The notes under the pieces were generated by a model, which saw only the letters and a list, made by a program, of their open reading frames with translations, was not told where the DNA came from and did no database searches. Of a DNA stretch of 7,252 bases, positions 1 to 5,068 are shown piece by piece. Position 1 is the stretch's first letter, and each line of letters begins with the position of its first letter. The position numbers and the translations under genes are program-made. Source of the DNA: Thermoflexus sp. (lineage in GTDB: Bacteria > Chloroflexota > Anaerolineae > Thermoflexales > Thermoflexaceae); contig JAGHYO010000106.1 in NCBI GenBank assembly GCA_017743605.1, positions 1 through 7,252 of the forward strand, written 5' to 3'.

Positions 1-1
1 A

Positions 2-85
2 ATGGGCAACGGGATCCAAATCGTGGTGGGCACCCACGCGGAGCTGATCGCCACGGAGATCAACAAAATCCTCCGGGGAGGCTGA
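2..85 (+). CDS. PTS EIIB domain, glucose family, C-terminal end only (partial)
   Basis: Only the last 27 codons are in the window; the gene begins upstream and base 1 ends the preceding codon. The visible part reads GNGIQIVVGTHAELIATE, then INKILRGG and a TGA stop. It matches the end of EIIB domains of the glucose/N-acetylglucosamine PTS family, where a Gly-x-Gly-(V/I)-Q strand is followed by a G-T segment and a final amphipathic helix. In this family EIIB takes phosphate from EIIA onto a cysteine, which is not visible here, and passes it to the sugar during transport through EIIC. The gene is probably an EIICB permease, or a separate EIIB. The stop directly abuts the start of the EIIA gene, and the EIIA ribosome-binding site lies inside this coding end. 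The sugar cannot be inferred from the fragment. Confidence 0.7.
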   Translation: MGNGIQIVVGTHAELIATEINKILRGG

Positions 86-556
86 ATGATCCCCATCCTT
101 TCCCCCTTCACCGGTCGTGTGGTGCCCCTGGAGGAGGTCCCAGATCATGTGTTCGCGGAGCGGATGTTAGGGGAGGGGATAGCGGTCGAGCCCGACGAGG
201 GGATCGCCCTAGCCCCACTAAAGGGCCGTCTGGTTGTGTTCCATTCCGCTGGTCACGCCTTTGCGATTGAAGGGCAAGACGGCCTGAAGGTCCTGGTGCA
301 CATCGGCCTGGACACGGTTCATCTGCGCGGGGAAGGGTTTGTGCAGCTGGCCCAGGAAGGAGATTGGGTGGAAGCCGGCCAGCCCATCGCACGGTTTGAC
401 ATGGAGCGGATCCGCGCAGCAGGTTTCTCTCTGGTCTCCCCGGTGATCATGCCCGAGCTTCCGAAGGGCTGTCAGGTTTTCCCCACCGAAGCCCATACTG
501 TGAGAGCAGGGCAAGACTCCCTGCTTTACGTCGTGCGGGAGGAAGGCCGGACGTGA
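86..556 (+). CDS. PTS EIIA component, glucose (Crr) type, stand-alone protein
   Basis: This 156-residue cytoplasmic protein carries phosphate from HPr to EIIB of a glucose-family PTS. The PTS EIIA type-1 signature is clear: GLKVLVHIGLDTV at residues 66-78, with His72 as the expected phosphorylated residue. The second conserved active-site histidine is His57 in SAGHAFAI. The 15-residue spacing equals that of His75 and His90 in E. coli Crr. The N-terminal SPFTGRVVPLEEVPD and the late SPVIMPEL segment also fit the family fold. It is slightly shorter than Crr (169 residues) and lacks most of the N-terminal tail. The ATG follows the upstream TGA with no gap, and GGGGAGG at 75-81 sits 4 bases before it, which supports this start. 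Its own stop overlaps the next GTG start. A separate EIIA beside the EIIB gene suggests a dedicated partner, but crr-like regulatory roles cannot be judged. EI and HPr are not in the window. Confidence 0.93.
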   Translation: MIPILSPFTGRVVPLEEVPDHVFAERMLGEGIAVEPDEGIALAPLKGRLVVFHSAGHAFAIEGQDGLKVLVHIGLDTVHLRGEGFVQLAQEGDWVEAGQPIARFDMERIRAAGFSLVSPVIMPELPKGCQVFPTEAHTVRAGQDSLLYVVREEGRT

Positions 557-1479
557 AACGTCTGCTGGATGCCTTTGCCAGCGATTTCCGCGCCATGGAC
601 GGTCGGGGGCTACGGGAGAGCATCCGGCTCGCCGAGGGTCGGACGCTGTGCGCGGAGATCCTGGTCCTGGCCCCTCCGCTGGTGGACGGGATCAGCAACG
701 TGGAGCTGGCGGCCAGCATGGGGGCGGACCTCATCCTGTTAAACGGTTATGATGTCCTCCGGCCTCAGGTGATCGGCTTCCCGGGGGCCGGGGAGCTGGA
801 TCTGGGGTGGGCGCATCTGCCAGCAGGTCTGGGCATCACGCCAGGACAGATCAAACGGTGGATCGGGCGTCCGGTGGGTCTTAATCTGGAGCCTGTTCCG
901 ATCCCGGAACTGGCTGCGCGGATGCCCGGGCGATTGGCCACGCCCGAGAACGCCCGGCTCGCACAGGAGCAGGGCGCGGATTTCCTGGTGATCACGGGCA
1001 ATCCAAAGACCGGGGTCACCGGAAAGGGGATCGCTGAGGCCGTCGGGCGGATCCGGCAGGACCTGGGGGATGCTCTGCTTCTCCTGGCCGGGAAGATGCA
1101 CCGGGCCGGGGTGGATCAGCCGGTGGTCACGGAAGCGGATGTGGAGGCCTTCCTTGCAGCTGGGGCAGATGGCGTGCTGATCCCGCTGCCCGGGACCGTG
1201 CCGGGGCTGCTGGAGCACGAGGCCGCCCGCCTGGTGGAGCGAGCCCGCCAGGCGGGGCGGCTGGTGATGGGCACTATCGGGACCTCCCAAGAGGGCGCCT
1301 CTCCCTCGGTCATTGAGCAGTTGGCCCTGACGGGCAAGCGAATCGGGGTGGATCTTTTTCACATCGGCGACGCAGGGTTCACCGGGATTGCCTTTCCCGA
1401 AAACATCTACGCCCTTTCCATTGCGATCCGCGGCCGTCGACACACCTGGCGCCGTATGGCCGCCTCTCCGTATCGTTGA
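553..1479 (+). CDS. PTS-associated predicted TIM-barrel protein (DUF7916-like), function unknown
   Basis: This 308-residue soluble protein has no signal peptide or membrane segment. From memory it matches a family found beside PTS operons, mainly in Firmicutes, often mislabelled as haloacid dehalogenase-like; I believe the current name is DUF7916. The pattern suggests a TIM barrel with regularly spaced beta strands: GADLILLN (57-64), GRPVGLNLEPV (105-115), ADFLVITGNPKTGVTGKG (142-159), LLLLAGKMHRAGV (175-187), GADGVLIPLPGTVPG (204-218), GTIGTSQEGA (240-249) and HIGDAGFTGIA (270-280). The Gly-rich strand ends resemble phosphate-binding loops, so a sugar-phosphate substrate is plausible, but this is inference. 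It has no HAD DxD signature. The start is GTG at 553, overlapping the EIIA stop as GTGA, with GGAGG at 538-542; this implies translational coupling. Its place behind EIIB and EIIA suggests it acts on the imported phosphorylated sugar. No reaction is known to me. Confidence 0.75.
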   Translation: MKRLLDAFASDFRAMDGRGLRESIRLAEGRTLCAEILVLAPPLVDGISNVELAASMGADLILLNGYDVLRPQVIGFPGAGELDLGWAHLPAGLGITPGQIKRWIGRPVGLNLEPVPIPELAARMPGRLATPENARLAQEQGADFLVITGNPKTGVTGKGIAEAVGRIRQDLGDALLLLAGKMHRAGVDQPVVTEADVEAFLAAGADGVLIPLPGTVPGLLEHEAARLVERARQAGRLVMGTIGTSQEGASPSVIEQLALTGKRIGVDLFHIGDAGFTGIAFPENIYALSIAIRGRRHTWRRMAASPYR

Positions 1480-1480
1480 A

Positions 1481-1518
1481 AGCCCCTTTGCGCTCCAAAA
1501 GGCTGGGCCCCTCCAGCC
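1481..1518 (+). terminator. Possible end-of-operon hairpins (weak terminator candidate)
   Basis: Two small inverted repeats follow the stop of the PTS operon. The first pairs AGCC (1481-1484) with GGCT (1501-1504) and TTTG (1487-1490) with CAAA (1496-1499), with a small internal mismatch. The second pairs GGCTGG (1501-1506) with CCAGCC (1513-1518) around a 6-base loop. They share bases and are mutually exclusive. No T-run follows, so this is not a textbook intrinsic terminator. The position, immediately after the last gene of a unit and before a new promoter, is the main reason to list it. Confidence 0.25.
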
Positions 1519-1590
1519 CGGCCCCCGGCCCTGCTCTGAGGTCCGGATAAGTTAGGGCCTGGGGATGGCGATGGCCAAGAAGGGGACCCA

Positions 1591-1650
1591 CTTCACCCCA
1601 ACGCAGACCCGCCTTTCCCGGAACGTTTCCTCAGGCCCTCCTTCACCCCA
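1591..1650. repeat. Pair of 10-base direct repeats CTTCACCCCA, 50 bases apart
   Basis: CTTCACCCCA occurs at 1591-1600 and 1641-1650, exactly 50 bases start to start. Similarity continues loosely downstream (ACGCAGACC versus GCGGGACC). The operator-like site at 1620-1629 lies between the copies. The function is unknown; the pair may be a chance or degraded duplication in G/C-rich DNA. Confidence 0.4.
1620..1629 (+). promoter_or_regulatory. Candidate upstream operator for the LacI-family regulator (site 3)
   Basis: GGAACGTTTC differs by one base from the palindrome GAAACGTTTC, the general shape of LacI-family operators with a central CG. The same 10-base pattern, again with one mismatch, occurs at the regulator transcription start (1854-1863) and before the glycosidase gene (2919-2928). 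It lies 234 bases upstream of the first of these, a distance that could allow looping between bound dimers. No promoter is seen next to it, so it may be an auxiliary site or chance. Confidence 0.35.
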
Positions 1651-1696
1651 GCGGGACCTCCGTCAGCGATCTGTAGGACGGGCACAGTTAGCGGCG

Positions 1697-1714
1697 GGGG
1701 ATCCCCATATATGG
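1697..1714. repeat. Two overlapping perfect palindromes, GGGGATCCCC and CCATATATGG
   Basis: GGGGATCCCC (1697-1706) is a perfect 10-base palindrome. It shares its last two bases with a second perfect palindrome, CCATATATGG (1705-1714). The second belongs to the first copy of the 15-base repeat described at 1707-1752. Such palindromes can be binding sites for dimeric regulators; no factor can be named. Confidence 0.5.
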
Positions 1715-1752
1715 CGATAGATGAAACAAGACACGCTATATATGGCGGTAGA
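1707..1752. repeat. Two 15-base direct repeats ATATATGGCGRTAGA, 31 bases apart
   Basis: The copies at 1707-1721 and 1738-1752 agree at 14 of 15 bases (A versus G at the eleventh). Their 31-base period is close to three turns of the DNA helix, so two bound proteins would sit on the same face. They are an A/T-rich island inside G/C-rich DNA, ending about 66 bases before the -35 box. This placement suits binding sites for an activator or DNA-bending protein. A remnant of a mobile repeat is the alternative. Confidence 0.6.
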
Positions 1753-1818
1753 GATCGTCCAGTTTGATCTCCACATCTGTGTCTCCACCCGTGTCCGAAC
1801 CGCGGTGGCCCTGCCCCC

Positions 1819-1847
1819 TTGACAACTCCCGTCTTCTCGGTTATACT
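1819..1847 (+). promoter_or_regulatory. Near-consensus sigma-70 promoter for the regulator/glycosidase operon
   Basis: The -35 hexamer TTGACA (1819-1824) is a perfect match to the housekeeping consensus. A 17-base spacer leads to the -10 hexamer TATACT (1842-1847), five of six bases matching TATAAT. Transcription should begin near 1854-1856, about 25 bases before the regulator ATG. The predicted start falls on an operator-like site, so repression by blocking RNA polymerase is likely. It probably also drives the downstream glycosidase and transporter genes, since no comparable promoter is visible before them. Confidence 0.85.
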
Positions 1848-1853
1848 GCAGCC

Positions 1854-1863
1854 GAATCGTTTC
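1854..1863 (+). promoter_or_regulatory. Candidate LacI-family operator at the transcription start (site 1)
   Basis: GAATCGTTTC is one mismatch from the palindrome GAAACGTTTC and covers the predicted transcription start, a classic repressor position. The reverse complement of 1853-1868 matches 2914-2929 upstream of the glycosidase at 13 of 16 bases. A shared longer sequence next to two genes of the same operon supports a common regulator, most simply the LacI-family protein encoded 16 bases downstream. Confidence 0.65.
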
Positions 1864-1878
1864 AATCCTGGGAGTGGG

Positions 1879-2874
1879 ATGGCGACGATCTGGGATGTAG
1901 CGCAGCGGGCAGGGGTTTCCCCGGCCACGGTCTCGTATGTGCTGAACAACTCGGGTCCGGTGCGCCCCAAGACCCGGGAGCGGGTGCTGCGGGCCATTGC
2001 TGAGCTGGGCTACCATCCCCATGCTGGCGCCCGCCAGCTGAAACGCCGCCGCACGGACACCGTCGGCCTGATCCTTCCGACCGGTGAGCGCCGCCTCAGC
2101 GATCCTTTCTTCCTCGAGCTGATCCATGCCCTTGGCGACGCTTGCGCTATGCATCAGCTGGATCTCCTCATTGCGACCTGTCGGGATCCCGCTGCCGACC
2201 TGCGCCTGATCGACCGCCTCTCCAAGGAGCGCCGGGTGGATGGGTTCATCCTGATCGACCTGCAGCGCCATGACCCTCGCGTTCCGCATCTCCAGGCCGC
2301 CGGCATCCCCTTTGTGGCCTTCGGGCGCATCGAGGAGAACGGGGGATTCCCCTGGGTCGATGTGGACGGAGCGGCCGGGATGCAAGAGGCCGTGGCCTAC
2401 CTGGTCGGGAAGGGACACCGCCGCATCGCCTACCTGAGCCCTCCGCTCTCCTTCACCTTTGCCCACCACCGCTTCCAGGGCTACCGGCAGGGCCTGCTCG
2501 AGGCCGGCCTCTCCTTCGATGACCAGCTGGTCCAGATCATCCCCCTGACGATCGAGGGCGGCTACCAGGCCACCCAGGTCCTCTTGGAGGTCGGGATCCC
2601 CTTCACTGCCTTGATCGCTGCCACCGACTTGATGGCCCTTGGGGCGATGCGGGCCCTTCACGAGGCCGGTCGGACGCCCGGACAGGACGTTGCGGTGATC
2701 GGCTTCGACGACATCCCCATAGCGGCCCAGGCCCACCCGCCCCTTACTACCCTGCGCCAGCCGATGGACCAGATCGGCGAAGCTCTCGTCCGCACCTGGC
2801 TGGCTGCTGTGAGCGGAGAATCCCTACCTTCGATGATGATCTCACCCACCCTGATCTGTCGGGAGTCGGCCTGA
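1879..2874 (+). CDS. LacI-family transcriptional regulator of the sugar operon
   Basis: This 331-residue protein has the full LacI/GalR layout. A helix-turn-helix at residues 3-25 reads TIWDVAQRAGVSPATVSYVLN. The hinge region reads GYHPHAGARQL, with Leu54 at the usual minor-groove position. A periplasmic-binding-protein-like effector domain fills the rest, with HHRFQGYRQGL (196-206) carrying the family arginine and VIGFDDIP (273-280) near the C-terminus. It should be a dimeric or tetrameric DNA-binding protein responding to a sugar. The ATG at 1879 is chosen because the protein then begins MATIWDVA as is typical, and GGGAG at 1870-1874 precedes it. An in-frame TTG at 1819 would add 20 residues, but that TTG is part of the -35 box. 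The downstream glycosidase starts 67 bases after the stop, so the regulator is probably first in an operon it controls. Repressor is likelier than activator; the effector is unknown. Confidence 0.95.
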   Translation: MATIWDVAQRAGVSPATVSYVLNNSGPVRPKTRERVLRAIAELGYHPHAGARQLKRRRTDTVGLILPTGERRLSDPFFLELIHALGDACAMHQLDLLIATCRDPAADLRLIDRLSKERRVDGFILIDLQRHDPRVPHLQAAGIPFVAFGRIEENGGFPWVDVDGAAGMQEAVAYLVGKGHRRIAYLSPPLSFTFAHHRFQGYRQGLLEAGLSFDDQLVQIIPLTIEGGYQATQVLLEVGIPFTALIAATDLMALGAMRALHEAGRTPGQDVAVIGFDDIPIAAQAHPPLTTLRQPMDQIGEALVRTWLAAVSGESLPSMMISPTLICRESA

Positions 2875-2918
2875 GCCCGCCGCACCCATGAACCTGGCCC
2901 TTTGAATGAATCGGGATT

Positions 2919-2928
2919 GAAATGTTTC
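2919..2928 (+). promoter_or_regulatory. Candidate LacI-family operator before the glycosidase gene (site 2)
   Basis: GAAATGTTTC is one mismatch from GAAACGTTTC and sits in the 67-base gap between the regulator and the glycosidase. It lies just upstream of the GGAGG ribosome-binding site (2933-2937). The wider 2914-2929 segment matches the reverse complement of site 1 at 13 of 16 bases. No convincing -35/-10 pair is visible in this gap, so the site may act as a roadblock to read-through from the regulator promoter, pair with site 1 by looping, or control a weak promoter I cannot recognise. Confidence 0.6.
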
Positions 2929-2941
2929 CAACGGAGGATGG

Positions 2942-5068
2942 ATGCGGTTACCGCGGGATTATTACCACGCGTTTCTGGGGAACGGACACGATGCGGTGCT
3001 GATCGGCTACACTGGAGCGATGGTATCGGACCGCCCGCCGAACGGCCTGCATCCCTACTTAGATCGCTGCCAGTGGTATAAGTCCGACCGCTACTATCCG
3101 GAGGACCGTCTGGCGGATGTGGTGCCCCCGCGCCGCCCGCCTTTCGCCGCAGTGCTGCCGAAGACCGGGAAGCCCTGGGCGGAGCTAGCTCCCCTGGGCT
3201 ACACCGCCTACGAGGTGGAAGCCGAGGGGCAACCCGGGCGCGTCCAGAGCTTCTCCCAGACCTTCGTCCCCGAGGAGGGAACCGTCTACACTGTAGTGGA
3301 TTGGGGAGTGGCCCGGGCGGAGGTGACGACCTTCCTATGCCATGACCGCCCGCTCCTGGTGATCTGCTACCGCTTCGACCGGCCGGTCCGTCTCCGGGCC
3401 CTTGCCGCTCCTGGGGTATGGCAAGAAGAGGACTATGAGACCGATCCCTTTGACGCCCTCACGTTCCTCGAGGATCGCCCTGCGGCCTTCTACCGGCTGG
3501 GGCCTCATCAGGGCTTCATCGAGGTCGCTCTCTCCGAAGCCCAGCGGTGGGGACGGGAAGGGAAGGTCTGGCGGCTCGAGGGAGAGGGGACTGCCTTCAC
3601 CCATTATTTCGCCATCGTCGACGACTATGCAGGCCCGCTGGACACCTCGGTCATCCCCCGAGCGATGGCAGAAGGACCAGAGGCGCTGCACGCCCGCACG
3701 CGCTCCTTCTGGCAGGCCTATTTCTCCGTTTCCCATTTTGAAATCCCCACGCCGGACTTCCAACGGGTCTACCGGACCAGCCGGTATCTCTTCAAGGCCA
3801 TCCAGAATCCGGACTCTGGGGGGCTGCCGGTGGGCAACCTGCGGCTGACCTGGTCCTCCCATCTGTTTTGGGACGCTTACTTTATCCACCGAGCGCTCTT
3901 AGAGGCCAACCACGTCGCGGAAGGGGAGGCCGCCGTCGGGTTTCTCTTGCGCACCCGAGAGGCCGCCGCGCGCCACGCGCGGGAGGATTTCAACGCGCCT
4001 GGCCTGAAATGGGACTGGGAGCTGACCCATCGCGGAGAGCCTGCCTACGGCGTCTGGGTGCATCAGAAGGATCAGGTCCACAACAACGCGGCCTACGCTA
4101 ACATGCTGCTCCAGCAATACACCTTTACCCGGGACCGCCGGATCCTGGAGGCCGTGTTCCCCCTGTTAGAGGGCTTGGCGACCTTCTTCCTCCACGCAGT
4201 GGTGGAGGAGACGCCCCGTGGCCTGGAGATCCGCCCCGTGGTCGGGGTGGATGAGCAGCCGGTGCGGGTACGCAACGAAGGCATCACCCTGGCTGGGACC
4301 ATCCGTCTGCTGGAGAGCTACATCCAGGCAGCGCGCTGGCTGGGTTGGGAGAACGGCCTAGCCTATCGCAGCGCGGAGGCCGCGGCCCACCTGCGCCGGA
4401 CGCTGGACGGCCTTTGCAACGGCCGCTACTTCCAGGCCTCGGAGGAGGATGACCGCCTCAACGTGAGCAGCATAGCTCCCATCTATCCGATGGAGGTGAT
4501 CCCCCCAGAGGACCCGCGGGCCCTTCAGACGGTGCAGGCGTATCGAGCTCGCTACGCCGGGCGGATGGTGGGCCACGGCAACAACGAATTGGGCTTCCCA
4601 TGGGCCGCAGCGATGCTGTCTACCCTCCAGGCCTGGCAGGGCGACGCGGAAGGAGCATGGCGGACGTTGCAGGAACTCCGCCCGGCCTTCTCGATGCATG
4701 GGGGCATTGCCGAGACAGTGGATGAGGAGGGCCGGTGGAACATGCAGTATTTCGCCACCGCCCATGGGGCGCTGTGCACCGCCCTGCATCACTTAGTGGT
4801 TCAGACGCGGGCAGACTGCTTGATCATCGGGCGTTCGATCCCGCCGGAGTGGGAGTCCGGATCCTGGGAGAACCTGAGGGCCCACGGCCTGCTCGTCTCC
4901 GGCCGCTGGGATCGCCGGCAAGGCATCCTGGAAGCGGTCTTTCGCAACCCCACGACGGAGTCGCTTTCCGTCCGGCTTCAGATCGGGGAGATGGATAGGG
5001 TTGTCTCCGTTGCGCCGGAGACGGCGCAGCGGCTCCAGATTCCATTACCTAAAAGGAGGCTGCCATGA
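2942..5068 (+). CDS. Cytoplasmic six-hairpin glycosidase-like enzyme, GH65/GH95-like, family unassigned
   Basis: This 708-residue protein has no signal peptide or membrane segment, so it should act in the cytoplasm on imported sugar. An N-terminal beta-rich region (about 1-265) opens with HAFLGNGHDAVLIGYTG, recalling the GNG motif of GH65/GH95-type enzymes. A helical (alpha/alpha)6-type region (about 270-620) contains LFWDAYFIHRALLEANH (308-324), KWDWE (356-360), HNNAAYANMLLQQY (380-393), GVDEQPVRVRNEGITLAG (435-452) and WNMQYFATAHGAL (599-611). The GVDE...N pattern resembles the GPDEYH...N segment of GH65 that carries the general acid, making Glu438 a candidate catalytic residue. The tail at 630-670 (PPEWESGSWENLRAHGLLVSGRW) resembles the C-terminal beta domain of GH95-type enzymes. 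GGAGG (2933-2937) supports the ATG at 2942. The stop overlaps the binding-protein start as ATGA. It could be a hydrolase or a phosphorylase; the substrate is unknown. Confidence 0.75.
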   Translation: MRLPRDYYHAFLGNGHDAVLIGYTGAMVSDRPPNGLHPYLDRCQWYKSDRYYPEDRLADVVPPRRPPFAAVLPKTGKPWAELAPLGYTAYEVEAEGQPGRVQSFSQTFVPEEGTVYTVVDWGVARAEVTTFLCHDRPLLVICYRFDRPVRLRALAAPGVWQEEDYETDPFDALTFLEDRPAAFYRLGPHQGFIEVALSEAQRWGREGKVWRLEGEGTAFTHYFAIVDDYAGPLDTSVIPRAMAEGPEALHARTRSFWQAYFSVSHFEIPTPDFQRVYRTSRYLFKAIQNPDSGGLPVGNLRLTWSSHLFWDAYFIHRALLEANHVAEGEAAVGFLLRTREAAARHAREDFNAPGLKWDWELTHRGEPAYGVWVHQKDQVHNNAAYANMLLQQYTFTRDRRILEAVFPLLEGLATFFLHAVVEETPRGLEIRPVVGVDEQPVRVRNEGITLAGTIRLLESYIQAARWLGWENGLAYRSAEAAAHLRRTLDGLCNGRYFQASEEDDRLNVSSIAPIYPMEVIPPEDPRALQTVQAYRARYAGRMVGHGNNELGFPWAAAMLSTLQAWQGDAEGAWRTLQELRPAFSMHGGIAETVDEEGRWNMQYFATAHGALCTALHHLVVQTRADCLIIGRSIPPEWESGSWENLRAHGLLVSGRWDRRQGILEAVFRNPTTESLSVRLQIGEMDRVVSVAPETAQRLQIPLPKRRLP

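Larger units (their letters stand above)
1480..1818. other. Intergenic region between the PTS operon and the regulator operon
   Basis: About 340 bases with no credible gene. Open frames here are short or run antisense into the regulator gene, without a ribosome-binding site or recognisable protein. Nothing resembles a tRNA, rRNA or CRISPR array. The left part is very G/C-rich and holds two weak hairpins. The middle has a CTTCACCCCA repeat pair and an operator-like site. The right part is an A/T-rich island with two 15-base repeats and two overlapping palindromes. These are listed separately. The DNA just before the -35 box (1781-1818) shows nothing distinctive. Confidence 0.7.

Noticed and set aside
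555..564. GAAACGTCTG at the start of the TIM-barrel gene, similar to the operator pattern.
   Set aside because: It has two mismatches to GAAACGTTTC and lies in coding sequence explained by the start codons.
739..1443. Antisense open frame of 234 codons opposite the TIM-barrel gene.
   Set aside because: Low-complexity Pro/Gly/Arg-rich translation typical of a G/C-rich shadow frame.
1697..1752. A short CRISPR array or an insertion-sequence end.
   Set aside because: There are only two repeat copies, 15 bases long, with a 16-base gap, and no transposase or terminal inverted repeats are seen nearby.
1663..2736. Long antisense open frame (357 codons) opposite the regulator gene.
   Set aside because: It is a shadow of the G/C-rich LacI-family gene, with no recognisable domain and no convincing ribosome-binding site, and the + strand product is unmistakable.
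2875..2941. A separate promoter for the glycosidase gene.
   Set aside because: TTTGAA and nearby A/T-rich bases do not form a -35/-10 pair with acceptable spacing; read-through from the promoter at 1819 is simpler.
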